Origin: Agroathelia rolfsii
Lineage: Eukaryota; Basidiomycota; Agaricomycetes; Amylocorticiales; Amylocorticiaceae
Assembly (NCBI GenBank): GCA_018343915.1
Contig: JABRWF010000006.1
Span: 1,736,001-1,800,000, forward strand
Direction of reading: 5' to 3'
Length of the DNA stretch: 64,000 bases
Shown: piece by piece, positions 62,656 through 64,000 of the stretch
Layout of the letters: every line of letters starts with the position of its first letter
How positions within the stretch are numbered: the first letter of the stretch is position 1
Notes under the pieces: model-generated
What the model was told of the DNA's origin: nothing
The model's input: the letters and a program-made list of their open reading frames with translations, nothing else
Database searches by the model: none
Program-made: the position numbers and the translations under genes

Positions 62656-63275
62656 GGTAGTGGTAAGATCAGGCGCACTGTGGGAGTGACGACGCTGTAA
62701 GACTAGGTATGGAGTAATTTGATGATTATCCTCTGGCAACCCGTCTCGAACTTGAAAGTTGTTAGATGATCGGAAGTATAATCAAGTAATGACTCGACAT
62801 CATGTATCATGCTTACCATCTATGGCAATTACCAACTGACTGTTAACTTCACCCGTCAATCAGTCGTGCATCTACCATTCATGCAGAAAACACCTGGCAC
62901 CCATGCCTACAATCAGACTCCAGACATGTTCATCACGCAGACAAAATCAGAGGAAGCACGGAAGATGAATTAATGAAGTAGTCGACATAGAGAAGACACG
63001 ATCCAGGGTAAACAGGATGGGTATACATGACCGACTGAGACCGAGTGAATTAGGCTGAAACAGAAGGGCAAAAAGGAAATCGAGGTGCTAAATCGTCATG
63101 ATATAGGATCGTAAAAGTAGAAGGGAATCGAAATGAACGGGAAGAACCAAATCCAAGAGAGAGGTGTGTAAAGTAATGTGATGTGGAAGAATCAATTGCG
63201 AAGGCCAAAGAAAGAAAGAAAATCAAAACATGAAATCGTGCAGGGCGTGCCAAACGTCAACACTACGCATCAGAA
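62656..63275. other. Intergenic between GCD6 start and the right-edge gene's 3' end
   Basis: 620 bp holding the GCD6 promoter and the 3' region of the next minus-strand gene. No gene-like frame seen. Confidence 0.55.
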
Positions 63276-64000
63276 TTATGCAGCAGCGGCAACGGGGGTG
63301 GGGGCAGCCTCAGCAGGTTTTGACTCTTCAACAGCGGCGGGCTCGGCAGCCGGAGTTGACTCAGGGGCAGCCTCAGCAGGAGCCGCCTCCTCGTTTGCGG
63401 GATTCTCCAAGGGCTCGGTGGGTGCGGGCTCCTCAATCTTGGGAGGGTGCTCATCAACCTTGGGGGTCGAGGGCTGCTCTGACTTCTTGGGGGAGAAGAA
63501 GCCACCAAGACGAGCAGACAGACGACGGCTGACCTTGGCCTTCTTTTCTTTCTTCTCCTCCTTCTAAGAGATTATGAATACGATATGAAAGCAAAATACA
63601 TGATAATCACTAACCTTTTCCTCCTTAGGGGTCTCGGCGGGTGCAGCAGCTTCAGCAGGAGCTTCAGTAGCGGCGGCCTCAGGAGCAGTCTCGCTGGAGA
63701 CATATTGAGTATCAGGACTATCGGCAAGAGATTGGAGAACTCACGTCTCCTTAGCAGGCTCTGCTGCAGTCTCCTCAGCAGTGGGCTCAGCAGCCTCTAC
63801 GGGAGCTGCCTCAATGGGCGATGCCTCCGCGGCCTCGGCAGGGGCAGCTGTCTCCTCTGTCACAGGAGCAGGAGCCTTAATAGATGAACACATTAGAATG
63901 GATCGCAAACGAATGAGCATCGATCCATATTTACCTCGGCCTCTTCCTTCTTCTTTTCTTTCTTGGGGCTCTTCTTGGACTTGTCGCCCTTGAAGGGCGC
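63276..64000 (-). CDS. Ala/Glu/Lys-rich protein, 5'-truncated at the right edge
   Basis: Exons (descending): 64000-63935 (continues beyond the window), 63875-63745, 63693-63615, 63563-63276, all in phase. The visible part starts with a Lys-rich stretch (KSKKSPKKEKKKEEAE), then long Ala/Glu/Pro/Thr repeats. A more conserved core, KVSRRLSARLGGFFSPKK, is followed by another Ala/Glu/Pro tail ending PTPVAAAA. There is no enzyme motif or membrane segment in view. The SRRLSARLGGFF core is amphipathic and could be a membrane- or partner-binding helix. Function is unknown and the N-terminus is missing. Confidence 0.75.

Overview
The window reads as a gene-dense nuclear segment of a filamentous basidiomycete, most likely a mushroom-forming Agaricomycete. 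Introns are numerous, very short (mostly 50-80 nt) and almost all GT-AG. The proteins match housekeeping families of Dikarya, and Ser/Pro-rich low-complexity extensions are common. I joined exons by eye, keeping splice phase, so each multi-exon model below is a single uninterrupted reading frame unless stated. No rRNA, tRNA, CRISPR array or prokaryotic feature was seen.

Layout, left to right. 1-5214: 3' part of a large low-complexity protein. 5778-12617 (+): DNA primase large subunit PRI2, phosphatidylserine synthase CHO1, a gene-poor stretch, then the Smc5/6 subunit NSE1. 12722-19276 (-): a mitochondrial Msp1-like AAA ATPase, phosphatidylinositol synthase PIS1 and a plasma-membrane syntaxin (SSO type). 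19936-23856 (+): two tandem pyridoxal-reductase-like aldo/keto reductases, the first with a damaged exon. 24586-29495 (-): a RhoGEF and a small EF-hand-like protein. 29921-32737 (+): the DEAD-box splicing helicase PRP28. 32896-37528 (-): a small unknown protein and asparagine synthetase. 38747-41737 (+): a HAL4/SAT4-type kinase. 42862-45062 (-): the ER lectin OS-9/YOS9. 46355-46965 (+): an AT-hook protein.

48565-56388 is the most coherent block. Kynurenine 3-monooxygenase (-), kynureninase (+) and a kynurenine-formamidase-like hydrolase (-) are the only genes found in 7.8 kb. Together they convert N-formylkynurenine to 3-hydroxyanthranilate, the middle of tryptophan catabolism and de novo NAD synthesis. 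TGAGTCA (Gcn4/AP-1-type) sites lie in the noncoding DNA around them and also just upstream of asparagine synthetase.

56813-57539 is a nearly perfect foldback element with about 310-bp arms bounded by TA, next to a possible small secreted Cys protein. Then come PMP3 (with an apparent 5-nt exon), eIF2B-epsilon/GCD6 (with a long extra acidic C-terminus) and the 3' part of an Ala/Glu/Lys-rich protein that runs off the right edge.

The main oddities are two GC-AG introns supported by reading phase, micro-exons of 5, 18 and 20 nt, a frame-breaking deletion in one aldo/keto reductase that a shifted intron may bypass, and the young foldback element beside the kynurenine genes.
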